Below, in pieces: positions 1-6,520 of a stretch of DNA of 9,187 bases (positions are counted from its first letter, which is position 1; every line of letters starts with the position of its first letter). The notes under the pieces were generated by a model. The model searched no databases, was not told the DNA's origin, and worked only from the letters and a program-made list of their open reading frames with translations. The position numbers and the translations under genes are program-made. The DNA comes from Microbacterium sp. (GTDB taxonomy: Bacteria; Actinomycetota; Actinomycetes; Actinomycetales; Microbacteriaceae): assembly GCF_003248605.1 (NCBI RefSeq), contig NZ_QFPF01000101.1:1-9187 (forward strand), written 5' to 3'.

Positions 1-2906
1 ATGCGGCCGATGCCATCGAGCTGACGCCGGTCGGTGGGCAGCACATCGCTGGTCTGGCCCGACAGGAGCGTGTTCGCCGAACGCAACCGAGTCGACAGGT
101 GCCAGGCCTCGGCCAGCCGGCCGGCCGATGTCTCGCCGATGAGACCGGCCGCGACGGCGGCATCCAGCGCACCGAGGGTTGACGTCGTCCGCAGTGAGGG
201 GTGCGCTCGCGCGTGCTGGAGCTGGATGAGCTGGACGAGCCACTCCACGTCGCTGAGGGTGCCCGGGCCGAGCTTGAGGTGACGCGCTCGATCGACACCC
301 TGCGGAAGGCGCTCGTTCTCGACGCGCGCCTTGATGCGCTTGATCTCGCGAAGGCCCTTCTCATCGGGATCGACGGGATAGCGGAGGTCGTCCGCGAGCT
401 GCATGAACGCGCGGATCAGCTTGACGGATCCTGCAACACCACGAGCGCGCAGGAGCGCCTGCGCCTCCCACGACAGTGACCAGCGACGGTAGTACTCCGC
501 GTACGACTCCAGCGAGCGCACGAGCGGTCCGGTGCGGCCCTCCGGGCGTAGATCCGCATCGAGATCGAGAGGCACGCGGTAGTCCTCCGACACACGGCGC
601 AGCTCGGTGACGATCTTGCGAGCGAGCTCGTTCGCGCGCTCAGGAGCGACTCCTTCGGGCCGATACACGTACAGCACGTCCGCGTCGGACCCGAACCCGA
701 GCTCCGCTCCCCCGAAGCGCCCCATCGCGATGATCGCGAAGTCGAGATCCGCGTCCTCGGGAGGCACGACCTGCCGTCGCACGGCGCGAAGCGTCGACTG
801 CAGCGTCACCTCGGTGATCGTCGTGAGGCTGTCCGCCAACTCCTCGATCGTCAGCACACCGAGCACCGCCGCGACGGCCGTGCGCAGCAACTCGCGGCGC
901 CGCAGCGATCGCACGGCGCGCATCGCGTCGTCGATCGTCTCGTGCCGCTTCTGGATGGCACGCGCCTCCTCCTGCAGCACCACTCCCGGGCGAGGGCGCA
1001 GGTCGGCGTCGTCGTCGAGCCATGCGACGGACTCGGGGATCCACTCCATCAGCTCCCCGACGTATCGTGAACCCGACAGCGCGCGGGTCAGCCGCTCGGC
1101 GGCACCCGATGAGTCGCGCAGCATCCGCAGGAACCAGGGTGTGTCGCCGAGCCGCTCGCTGATCCTTCGGAATGCCAGCAGTCCGTAGTCGGGGTCGACC
1201 CCGTCGGCGAACCATCGGATCATGACGGGCATCAGATGCCGCTGGATCGTCGCCTTGCGACTCAGACCGCTCGTGAGGCTGCCGATCGTGCGCAACGCCC
1301 CCGCGGGATCCCGGAATCCGATCGCCGCCAGACGATCGTGCGCCTGCTCGGTGGAGAGCTCGCGCTGCTCTTCGGGCAGCGACGCGACCGCCGAGAGAAG
1401 CGGCCGGTAGAACAGCCGCACATGGATCTCGCGCACCTCTCGCTTGACGCGGTCCCACACCTCCTGAACTCCGGCACCGGTCTGCGCGAGTCCGGACGAG
1501 CGCGCGAGGGTGCGCAATCCCTCGGGTGTACGCGGCATGAGATGTGTGCGGCTCAGGCGCACCAGCTGCAGCCGATGCTCGAGCAGGCGCAGCACACGGT
1601 AGTCGTGTGCGAAGGCCGATGCTTCGGTGCGTCCGATGTACCCCCCACCGACGAGAGCGTCGAGCGCATCGAGGGTGCTCCGATGCCGGATCGACTCGTC
1701 GGTGAGCCCGTGCACCAGTTGCAGCAGCTGGACGGTGAATTCGATGTCGCGGATGCCGCCGGGCCCCAGTTTGAGCTGATACGGCACATCGTCGGCGGGG
1801 ATGTGCTCCGTGACCCGCTCCCGCATGCGCTGCACCGAGTCGACGAAGTTCTCCCGCGCGCCGCTCGTCCACACCTTGGGCTGGACGGCCTCGACGTAGT
1901 CGGCGCCGAGCTGCTCGTCTCCGGCGATCGCGCGGGCTTTGAGCAGAGCCTGGAACTCCCAGCTCTTCGCCCAGCGCTCGTAGTACGTCAGGTGCGAATC
2001 CAGCGTGCGCACCAGCGCGCCCTGGGATCCCTCGGGCCGCAGGTTCGCGTCCACCTCCCAGAGCGGGGGCTCGACCTCGAACTCCGATACGCCGCGCATC
2101 GTCTGCACGGCGAGACGCGTCGCGATGTCGATCACCCGGCTGGCGCCGATCCGCTCCATCGCCTCCGGAGAGGCACCACCGACGAAGATGACGTCGACGT
2201 CCGAGACGTAGTTCAGCTCGCGCGCACCCGTCTTGCCCATTCCGATGATCGCGAGTCGGGCGTCTGCGACGGCCTCGCGCGAGAACAGGGCGCCGGGCGC
2301 GAGACCGGGCGTCGAGATGCGCGTCCGCGCCACCGCGAGCGAGGCTTCGAGTGCTGCCGCCGCGGCGTCGGCCAGAGCCGCGGAAACGGCGCGCACGGCC
2401 TCCACCGCATCCGGGGCGAGCAGGTCGAACACCGCGATGCGCGAGACGAGGCGCCGATAGCCGATACGCAGCGCCACCCACGAGCTCTCACCGCCGTCCT
2501 CGGCGAAACCGTCCACCGCGCCGACACTCTCGAGCAGGTCGTGCTGCATCTGCGCCGCGCTGGGCAGTGCGATGTGCGGCGTGCCCAGATGCACGATCTC
2601 CTCGGGATGCCGCGCGTAGAACGCGCCGAATCCCTCCGATGCCCCGAGCAGCGCCCACACCGCGCGACGCCCGTGCGTCGTGGCGAGCACCGCACGCAAC
2701 GGGCCGGAATCACGGCGGGCGACCGCGACGAGCCCCGCGGTCGCGCAGTCCGGATCGGCCGCGGAGGCAGCATCCGCCACCAGCTGTTCGCGGGGCACAC
2801 CGATCAGACCCTCGAGCTCGGCCAGGCACGCATCGGCCGCCGCCAGATCGGCGAAGCCGATCCGCGCGAGTGCCGTCAGCGCCGACGAGCGCTCGGGAGC
2901 TGCCAT
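1..2906 (-). CDS. glnE: Bifunctional glutamine synthetase adenylyltransferase / adenylyl-removing enzyme, 3' end cut by window edge
   Basis: GlnE attaches AMP to, and removes it from, the regulatory tyrosine of glutamine synthetase in response to nitrogen status; it is cytosolic. The frame is open for 968 codons from the ATG at 2906 to the left edge. Family members are roughly 1000 residues, so only the extreme C-terminus is missing. Both nucleotidyltransferase domains are visible. The N-terminal (adenylyl-removing) one has GMGKTGAREL at about residue 222 with metal ligands D236 and D238. The C-terminal (adenylylating) one has AMGRFGGAEL at about 727 with D741 and D743. Both active-site signatures look intact, so both activities are inferred. 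The start lies 16 bp after the glnA2 stop and has no Shine-Dalgarno sequence; the mRNA there reads CCUCC, which cannot pair with 16S rRNA. Translation coupled to glnA2 is therefore likely. Long frames on the opposite strand here are codon-bias shadows. Confidence 0.96.
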   Translation of the reverse strand, partial: MAAPERSSALTALARIGFADLAAADACLAELEGLIGVPREQLVADAASAADPDCATAGLVAVARRDSGPLRAVLATTHGRRAVWALLGASEGFGAFYARHPEEIVHLGTPHIALPSAAQMQHDLLESVGAVDGFAEDGGESSWVALRIGYRRLVSRIAVFDLLAPDAVEAVRAVSAALADAAAAALEASLAVARTRISTPGLAPGALFSREAVADARLAIIGMGKTGARELNYVSDVDVIFVGGASPEAMERIGASRVIDIATRLAVQTMRGVSEFEVEPPLWEVDANLRPEGSQGALVRTLDSHLTYYERWAKSWEFQALLKARAIAGDEQLGADYVEAVQPKVWTSGARENFVDSVQRMRERVTEHIPADDVPYQLKLGPGGIRDIEFTVQLLQLVHGLTDESIRHRSTLDALDALVGGGYIGRTEASAFAHDYRVLRLLEHRLQLVRLSRTHLMPRTPEGLRTLARSSGLAQTGAGVQEVWDRVKREVREIHVRLFYRPLLSAVASLPEEQRELSTEQAHDRLAAIGFRDPAGALRTIGSLTSGLSRKATIQRHLMPVMIRWFADGVDPDYGLLAFRRISERLGDTPWFLRMLRDSSGAAERLTRALSGSRYVGELMEWIPESVAWLDDDADLRPRPGVVLQEEARAIQKRHETIDDAMRAVRSLRRRELLRTAVAAVLGVLTIEELADSLTTITEVTLQSTLRAVRRQVVPPEDADLDFAIIAMGRFGGAELGFGSDADVLYVYRPEGVAPERANELARKIVTELRRVSEDYRVPLDLDADLRPEGRTGPLVRSLESYAEYYRRWSLSWEAQALLRARGVAGSVKLIRAFMQLADDLRYPVDPDEKGLREIKRIKARVENERLPQGVDRARHLKLGPGTLSDVEWLVQLIQLQHARAHPSLRTTSTLGALDAAVAAGLIGETSAGRLAEAWHLSTRLRSANTLLSGQTSDVLPTDRRQLDGIGR

Positions 2907-2922
2907 GCGGGGAGGATGCCGG

Positions 2923-4260
2923 TCAGAGCATCTCGAGGTTGCTCTTCAGCTCGAACGGCGTCACCTGGTCGCGGTACGCGGCCCACTCGCGACGCTTGTT
3001 CTTGAGCACATAGGTGAAGACCTGCTCGCCGAGCGTCTCGGCGACGAGCTCGCTCTCCTCCATGTACTCGAGCGCGTGGTCGAGGCTCGTCGGCAGCGGC
3101 GCGTATCCGAGCGCGCGGCGCTCGGAGTCGCTGAGCGACCAGACGTTGTCCTCGGCCTCGGGGGGAAGCTCATACCCCTCCTCGATGCCCTTGAGACCGG
3201 CCGCGAGCATGAGCGCGTACGCGAGGTAGGGGTTGGCCGCCGAGTCCAGCGCGCGGTACTCGACCCGCGAGGACTGGCTCTTGTTCGGCTTGTACATCGG
3301 CACGCGCACGAGGGCCGAGCGGTTGTTGTGTCCCCAGCAGATGAAGCTCGGAGCCTCGTCGCTGCCCCACAGGCGCTTGTAGGAGTTGACGAACTGGTTG
3401 GTCACGGCCGAGATCTCGTTGGCGTGGCGGAGTAGGCCGGCGATGAACTGCCGGCCGACCTTCGACAGCTGGTATTCGCCGCCCTCTTCGTAGAACGCGT
3501 TGACATCGCCCTCGAAGAGGGACATGTGCGTGTGCATGCCGCTGCCGGGGTGGCCGCTGAGGGGTTTGGGCATGAACGTCGCATAGACGCCCTGCTCGAT
3601 CGCGACCTCTTTGATCACCGTGCGGAAGGTCATGATGTTGTCGGCCGTCGCGAGCGCGTCGGCGTAGCGCAGATCGATCTCGTTCTGCCCGGGGCCGCCC
3701 TCGTGGTGGCTGAACTCGACCGAGATGCCCAGGTCCTCGAGCATGCGCACGGAGCGTCGGCGGAAGTCGTGCGCCGTGCCGCCCGGCACGTTGTCGAAGT
3801 AGCCGGCGGAATCGACCGGCTCGGGTCCGTCAGCGCCGTACGAGGACGACTTGAGCAGGTAGAACTCGATCTCGGGATGCGTGTAGAACGTGAACCCGCG
3901 CTCGGCGGCCTTGGCGAGCGTGCGCTTGAGCACGTGCCGCGGGTCGGCGACGGCGGGCTGCCCGTCGGGGGTGGTGATGTCGCAGAACATGCGCGCGGTC
4001 GGGTCGATCTCGCCCCGCCACGGCAGGATCTGGAACGTCGAGGGGTCGGGATGAGCCAGCAGGTCGGACTCGAACGACCGGGTCAGACCCTCGATTGCGG
4101 ATCCGTCGAAGCCCAAGCCTTCGGCGAAGGCCCCCTCGACCTCTGCCGGGGCGATCGCCACCGACTTGAGTGTTCCGATGACATCGGTGAACCAGAGTCG
4201 GACGAACTTGACGCCCCGCTCCTCGATCGTCCGCAAGACGAAATCGCGCTGCTTGTCCAT
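2923..4260 (-). CDS. glnA2: Type I glutamine synthetase family protein, GlnA2 group
   Basis: A 445-residue glutamine synthetase-fold protein. GS makes glutamine from glutamate, ammonia and ATP. Visible signatures are FDGSAIEG at residues 51-58 (family N-terminal signature), R61 in the position of the Bacillus glutamine-sensing arginine, and KPLSGHPGSGMHTHMS at 232-247 (ATP-binding signature). The length and the lack of the extra insert of about 25 residues match the GSI-alpha/GlnA2 group rather than the adenylylated GSI-beta GlnA of about 470-478 residues. Where GSI-beta has the adenylylated NLYDLP tyrosine, this protein reads DNVWSLSD with W374, so it should not be an AMP-transfer target. 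The order glnA2-glnE matches Mycobacterium tuberculosis. The start has a strong Shine-Dalgarno GGAGGGA. Some Streptomyces GlnA2-type proteins are reported to be gamma-glutamylpolyamine synthetases, so the substrate is less certain than the family. Confidence 0.95.
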   Translation of the reverse strand: MDKQRDFVLRTIEERGVKFVRLWFTDVIGTLKSVAIAPAEVEGAFAEGLGFDGSAIEGLTRSFESDLLAHPDPSTFQILPWRGEIDPTARMFCDITTPDGQPAVADPRHVLKRTLAKAAERGFTFYTHPEIEFYLLKSSSYGADGPEPVDSAGYFDNVPGGTAHDFRRRSVRMLEDLGISVEFSHHEGGPGQNEIDLRYADALATADNIMTFRTVIKEVAIEQGVYATFMPKPLSGHPGSGMHTHMSLFEGDVNAFYEEGGEYQLSKVGRQFIAGLLRHANEISAVTNQFVNSYKRLWGSDEAPSFICWGHNNRSALVRVPMYKPNKSQSSRVEYRALDSAANPYLAYALMLAAGLKGIEEGYELPPEAEDNVWSLSDSERRALGYAPLPTSLDHALEYMEESELVAETLGEQVFTYVLKNKRREWAAYRDQVTPFELKSNLEML

Positions 4261-4263
4261 GCT

Positions 4264-4270
4264 TCCCTCC
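4264..4270 (-). promoter_or_regulatory. Ribosome binding site of glnA2
   Basis: The coding strand reads GGAGGGA, then three bases, then the ATG. This is the best Shine-Dalgarno match in the window. It fixes the glnA2 start and contrasts with the missing site before glnE. Confidence 0.7.
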
Positions 4271-4290
4271 GCGGCGTCAGGCCGCTCTCC

Positions 4291-4296
4291 AGCCTA
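4291..4296 (-). promoter_or_regulatory. Putative -10 element for glnA2
   Basis: The coding strand reads TAGGCT, a good actinobacterial TAnnnT -10 hexamer. It sits 30 bp before the glnA2 ATG, giving an inferred leader of about 24 nt with the Shine-Dalgarno inside it. The same hexamer precedes ppgK and aceE. I see no -35 box at 16-18 bp. The first three bases of the hexamer are also the TAG stop codon of the small upstream gene. If real, glnA2 and glnE can be transcribed independently of that gene. Confidence 0.4.
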
Positions 4297-4518
4297 GTGG
4301 CGCTCGGGGTCCGTGCCCGGCGCAGACGCGCCCCACGCGTCGTCGCGGGCATCGTCGTCCGCCCACGCGCGTGATCGCTGCTTCAGCAGCTCGGGTGCGT
4401 TCGCCGCCTCTTCGGCCGTGTCGAACGGGCCGACGCGGTCGACCGCGGGTGACGCGTAGCCCTGCTCCACAGCCCTGGTGGACAGGTTGTACCAGTACTT
4501 GTTCTCGGTCTCCGACAC
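4294..4518 (-). CDS. Small conserved actinobacterial protein, 74 residues, often annotated as SPOR domain-containing
   Basis: The start is the GTG at 4518, with Shine-Dalgarno AGGGGGA at 4530-4524 and a 5-base spacer. The same frame stays open upstream, but that part lies over ppgK on the other strand and does not look coding. The N-terminal half is rich in aromatics (KYWYNLSTRAVEQG), followed by SPAVDRVGPFDTAEEA; the C-terminal tail is acidic and probably disordered. This pattern (aromatic strand, then DR.GPF.T..EA) is what I recall from a widespread actinobacterial family of about 60 residues whose function is unknown and which databases often label SPOR-like or, by neighbourhood, methionine aminopeptidase. 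No catalytic residues, signal peptide or membrane segment are seen. It lies 33 bp upstream of glnA2 on the same strand and divergent from ppgK. I am confident it is a gene, but not of its role. Confidence 0.8.
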   Translation of the reverse strand: MSETENKYWYNLSTRAVEQGYASPAVDRVGPFDTAEEAANAPELLKQRSRAWADDDARDDAWGASAPGTDPERH

Positions 4519-4523
4519 GTCGG

Positions 4524-4530
4524 TCCCCCT
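4524..4530 (-). promoter_or_regulatory. Ribosome binding site of the small protein gene
   Basis: The coding strand reads AGGGGGA, five bases before the GTG at 4518. This purine-rich run decides the start in favour of the GTG, because no start upstream in the same frame has a comparable site. Confidence 0.6.
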
Positions 4531-4549
4531 TGATTCGTCGTCCGTGTCG

Positions 4550-4555
4550 ATCCTA
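4550..4555 (-). promoter_or_regulatory. Putative -10 element for the small protein gene
   Basis: The minus strand reads TAGGAT. This would start transcription near 4543 and give a leader of about 25 nt containing the Shine-Dalgarno. The matching -35 position is poor. The element directly abuts the likely ppgK -35 box on the other strand, so the two promoters would compete for polymerase. Confidence 0.4.
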
Positions 4556-4584
4556 CTGATGGGGTGGGCGGCCTTGGCTAGGCT
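4556..4584 (+). promoter_or_regulatory. Putative ppgK promoter giving a leaderless mRNA
   Basis: A CTGATG hexamer (a partial -35 match that keeps the central TGA) is followed by a 17-bp spacer and TAGGCT at 4579-4584. Seven bases then separate the -10 from the A of the ppgK ATG. That is the expected distance to the transcription start, so the mRNA should begin at, or within a base of, the start codon. Leaderless mRNAs are common in Actinobacteria. A GAGGA at 4585-4589 lies too close to the ATG to act as a normal ribosome site. Confidence 0.5.
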
Positions 4585-4591
4585 GAGGACC

Positions 4592-5347
4592 ATGGCGAAG
4601 AAGACGGACCGGGCGGTCGGGGTCGACATCGGAGGCACCGGCATCAAGGCCGGCATCGTCGATCTCGAGGCCGGCGAACTGGTCAGCGACCGCATCCGTG
4701 TCAGCACCCCCGAGGGTGCCGCTCCGAAAGACGTGCTCGCCGCCGTGATCGAGGTGCTGGAGCGCCTCGGCGGCGTCGAGGACCGCCTGCCGCTCGGCGT
4801 CGCCTTTCCCGCCATCGTCAAGCGCGGACGCACACTGTCGGCCGCGAACGTGTCGGATGCGTGGCTGGACTTCGAGGCAGAGGCCTTCTTCGAGCAGGGA
4901 CTGGGCCGCGACATCCACTTCGTCAACGATGCGGATGCCGCGGGCATCGCAGAGGTCCGCTACGGCGCCGCGCGGGGTCAGGAGGGGCTGACGATCCTGA
5001 CGACGCTCGGCACCGGAATCGGCTCGGCGTTCATCTACGACGGGATGCTGATCCCCAACACCGAGCTGGGGCACCTGAACTACAAGGGCGAGTCCATCGA
5101 GCGATACGCCGCCTACTCGGCGATGGAGCGCGAGGAGCTGACGTGGGAGAAGTGGGCCAAGCGCCTGCAGAAGTTCTACACGCACGTCGACTTCCTGTTC
5201 TCCCCCGACCTCTTCGTCGTGGGAGGGGGCGTGTCGAAGCACCCCGACCGCTTTCTGCCGCTGCTGGATGTGAAGACGCCGATCGTCCCCGCGGTGCATC
5301 GCAACAGCTCGGGCATCATCGGTGCGGCGGCCCTCGCGGGCGACTGA
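4592..5347 (+). CDS. ppgK: Polyphosphate glucokinase (ROK family)
   Basis: PpgK phosphorylates glucose to glucose 6-phosphate using polyphosphate, often also ATP, in the actinobacterial cytosol. The 251 residues match the usual family size of about 250-270. The fold is the ROK/hexokinase type: phosphate-binding loop DIGGTGIKAG at residues 12-21, a NDADAAG motif carrying the catalytic aspartate, the second phosphate loop TTLGTGIGSAF, then ELGHLNYKGESIERYA and the C-terminal nucleotide-site segment FVVGGGVSKHPDRF. Residues resembling the PpgK-specific segments (ELGH followed directly by a charged loop, and no CxCxxxGC zinc site typical of other ROK proteins) favour polyphosphate use over a plain ROK sugar kinase. 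The ATG at 4592 is chosen because conserved sequence begins within 10 codons and a -10 box sits 7 bp upstream. The gene stands alone and converges on rnpB, with only 7 bp between its stop and the RNA end. Confidence 0.95.
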   Translation: MAKKTDRAVGVDIGGTGIKAGIVDLEAGELVSDRIRVSTPEGAAPKDVLAAVIEVLERLGGVEDRLPLGVAFPAIVKRGRTLSAANVSDAWLDFEAEAFFEQGLGRDIHFVNDADAAGIAEVRYGAARGQEGLTILTTLGTGIGSAFIYDGMLIPNTELGHLNYKGESIERYAAYSAMEREELTWEKWAKRLQKFYTHVDFLFSPDLFVVGGGVSKHPDRFLPLLDVKTPIVPAVHRNSSGIIGAAALAGD

Positions 5348-5354
5348 GACGGGG

Positions 5355-5719
5355 GCGAATGGGCCGGCCTGTACGCCGGGTTCTGTCCGGGGGCACGTGC
5401 CCCGTGGACGGTCATCTCTCTCGGCGACACGTTGCCGTGCCGCTCCAGCGGTCTACCCGGGGACTCGGCGGGCCGCGTCAACATCCCCTGTCTGACCTTG
5501 CTCCGGGCGAGGTTTACCGTGCGGGCCGTGTCACCACGGCCCCGGTGGTCTCTTACACCACCCTTTCACCCTTACCGGGGTCTCCCCCGGCGGTCTGCTC
5601 TCTGTGGCACTGTCTCGCGGATCGCTCCGGGTGGGTGTTACCCACCGCCCTGCCCTGCGGAGCCCGGACGTTCCTCGGTGCGCTCGCGCGCCACGCGACC
5701 GTCCAGCCGACCCATTCGC
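5355..5719 (-). ncRNA. rnpB: RNase P RNA, bacterial type A (class A)
   Basis: This is the catalytic RNA that trims the 5' leader of precursor tRNAs. In transcript sense the conserved blocks appear in order: GAGGAACGUCCGGGCUCC (5676-5659), the AGAGCAGACCGCC block (5601-5589), GGUAAGGGUGAAAGGGUGG (5576-5558), the GGUAAACC block (about 5518-5511), and the 3' hallmark ACAGAACCCGGCGUACAGG (ending near 5368). The ends are set by helix P1. GCGAAUGGG at 5719-5711 is perfectly complementary to CCCAUUCGC at 5363-5355, and the pairing continues inward through GUCGGCU and the GGCCGGC side. Relative to Escherichia coli, a GC-rich hairpin (GGGGCACGUGCCCC, 5403-5390) is added just before the 3' hallmark, as in other actinobacterial RNAs. 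There is no T-tract terminator before ppgK. Exact ends may differ by a few bases. Confidence 0.96.
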
Positions 5720-5726
5720 AGGTGCG

Positions 5727-5753
5727 AGTCTAGCCGCCGGCGACCCTCGTCAA
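5727..5753 (-). promoter_or_regulatory. Putative rnpB promoter
   Basis: The minus strand reads TTGACG at 5753-5748, a 15-bp spacer, then TAGACT at 5732-5727. Seven bases later is the G at 5719 that opens the extended P1 helix, so the promoter and the RNA structure independently predict the same 5' end. The spacer is short by about 2 bp. The -35 hexamer overlaps the stop codon of the upstream polymerase remnant. Confidence 0.6.
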
Positions 5754-6520
5754 TCCTTGCCGGCGGTGCGCGAGATCCGGAGGTCGAGGGGGAAGTCGAG
5801 CGGGAAATCGCCGAAGAGCAGACGCCCCGCGGATGCCGCCGCCTCTCGCACGGCGTCCGCCACGGCCTCGGCGAGCTCCTCCGGGGTGTGCACGATGACC
5901 TCGTCGTGCAGCCAGAAGACGAGGTGGGGATCGTGGGCGAAGGCCGGTCCCGAGGCGCGCGCGGGCGGTGCGGTGACCGGGCGGGTGAGCGTTCGCAGCC
6001 GCGCGCGCAGGTCCGCCAGCCACACCAGAGCCCACTCGGCGGCGGTGCCCTGCACGACGAAGTTGCGCGTGAAGCGGCCACGGTCGCGGGCGGTGCGGCG
6101 CGCGATCGCCTCGTCGGCGGGCGTGGCATCGAGGGCGTGCGCCCGGGACTGCAGCTCCCGCCACGCCTCCAGGGGCGGCGGCGATGTGCGCCCCCACCAC
6201 GTGGAGACGACCCCACCCTGCTCCCCCGTCGCCGCCGCCGCGAGGATCGCGTGGCAGAGCCGCAGATCATGGCAGCGCTCGACGCGCCGGCCTGCGGCCA
6301 GGATGTCGGGATACCAGAGCGCCGTATCGCCCCAGACGATCCGCGGTGCCGTCGCCGCGTCGCCCAGCACATCACCGAGCACGTCACCCAGGCCGTCGCG
6401 CGCGACGGAACGGCGGCGGAGCTCGCGCCCCACACCGTCGAGGAACACGAGGGCGACGACGTCGCGGTCGGCGCGTCCGACGACGACGAATCGCGCGGTG
6501 TCAGTGGACGGTGAGGTCAC
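5750..6520 (-). CDS. Internally deleted remnant of bifunctional 3'-5' exonuclease / family A DNA polymerase
   Basis: A 256-residue frame from a GTG at 6520. Residues about 11-93 resemble the start of the actinobacterial exonuclease/polymerase (FVVVGR at 11-16, later ERCHDLRLCHAIL). From about residue 98 the sequence becomes the C-terminal end of a family A polymerase palm: STWWGRTSP, RFTRNFVVQGTAAEW (the conserved F.vQGtaAd helix) and motif C as LHDEVIVHTP with H205, D206, E207. Missing are the exonuclease core, polymerase motif A (the first catalytic aspartate) and motif B (K..YG). From memory, intact relatives are about 550-600 residues, so roughly 300 residues appear lost in frame near residues 94-98, at a GCG-repeat. 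It cannot polymerise DNA as it stands; any remaining function is unknown. The start overlaps the RNase H gene by 20 bp, and the stop overlaps the rnpB promoter. It may be a pseudogene. Confidence 0.78.
   Translation of the reverse strand: MTSPSTDTARFVVVGRADRDVVALVFLDGVGRELRRRSVARDGLGDVLGDVLGDAATAPRIVWGDTALWYPDILAAGRRVERCHDLRLCHAILAAAATGEQGGVVSTWWGRTSPPPLEAWRELQSRAHALDATPADEAIARRTARDRGRFTRNFVVQGTAAEWALVWLADLRARLRTLTRPVTAPPARASGPAFAHDPHLVFWLHDEVIVHTPEELAEAVADAVREAAASAGRLLFGDFPLDFPLDLRISRTAGKD

Noticed and set aside
640..2481. Long minus-strand frame of 613 codons within glnE
   Set aside because: Its translation is Arg/Ala/Gly-rich and low in complexity, with no family motif. It is in a different frame from GlnE, whose two nucleotidyltransferase signatures are clear.
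1236..3005. Plus-strand frame of 589 codons opposite glnE
   Set aside because: It is a typical high-GC antisense shadow of glnE and the end of glnA2, and contains no recognisable domain.
4294..4947. Extended 217-codon version of the small gene before glnA2
   Set aside because: The extra N-terminal part lies antisense to ppgK and has a Ser/Ser/Ala-rich shadow composition. The GTG at 4518 has a proper ribosome site.
5328..5354. Possible terminator between ppgK and rnpB
   Set aside because: Only a short GCCC/GGGC match is present, without a T-tract on either strand.
5390..5403. Perfect 14-bp palindrome GGGGCACGTGCCCC as a protein-binding site
   Set aside because: It lies inside rnpB at a position where actinobacterial RNase P RNAs carry an extra hairpin, so RNA structure explains it.
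5432..6514. Plus-strand frames across rnpB and the polymerase remnant
   Set aside because: They run antisense through the structured RNA gene and the remnant, with no motif and no ribosome site.
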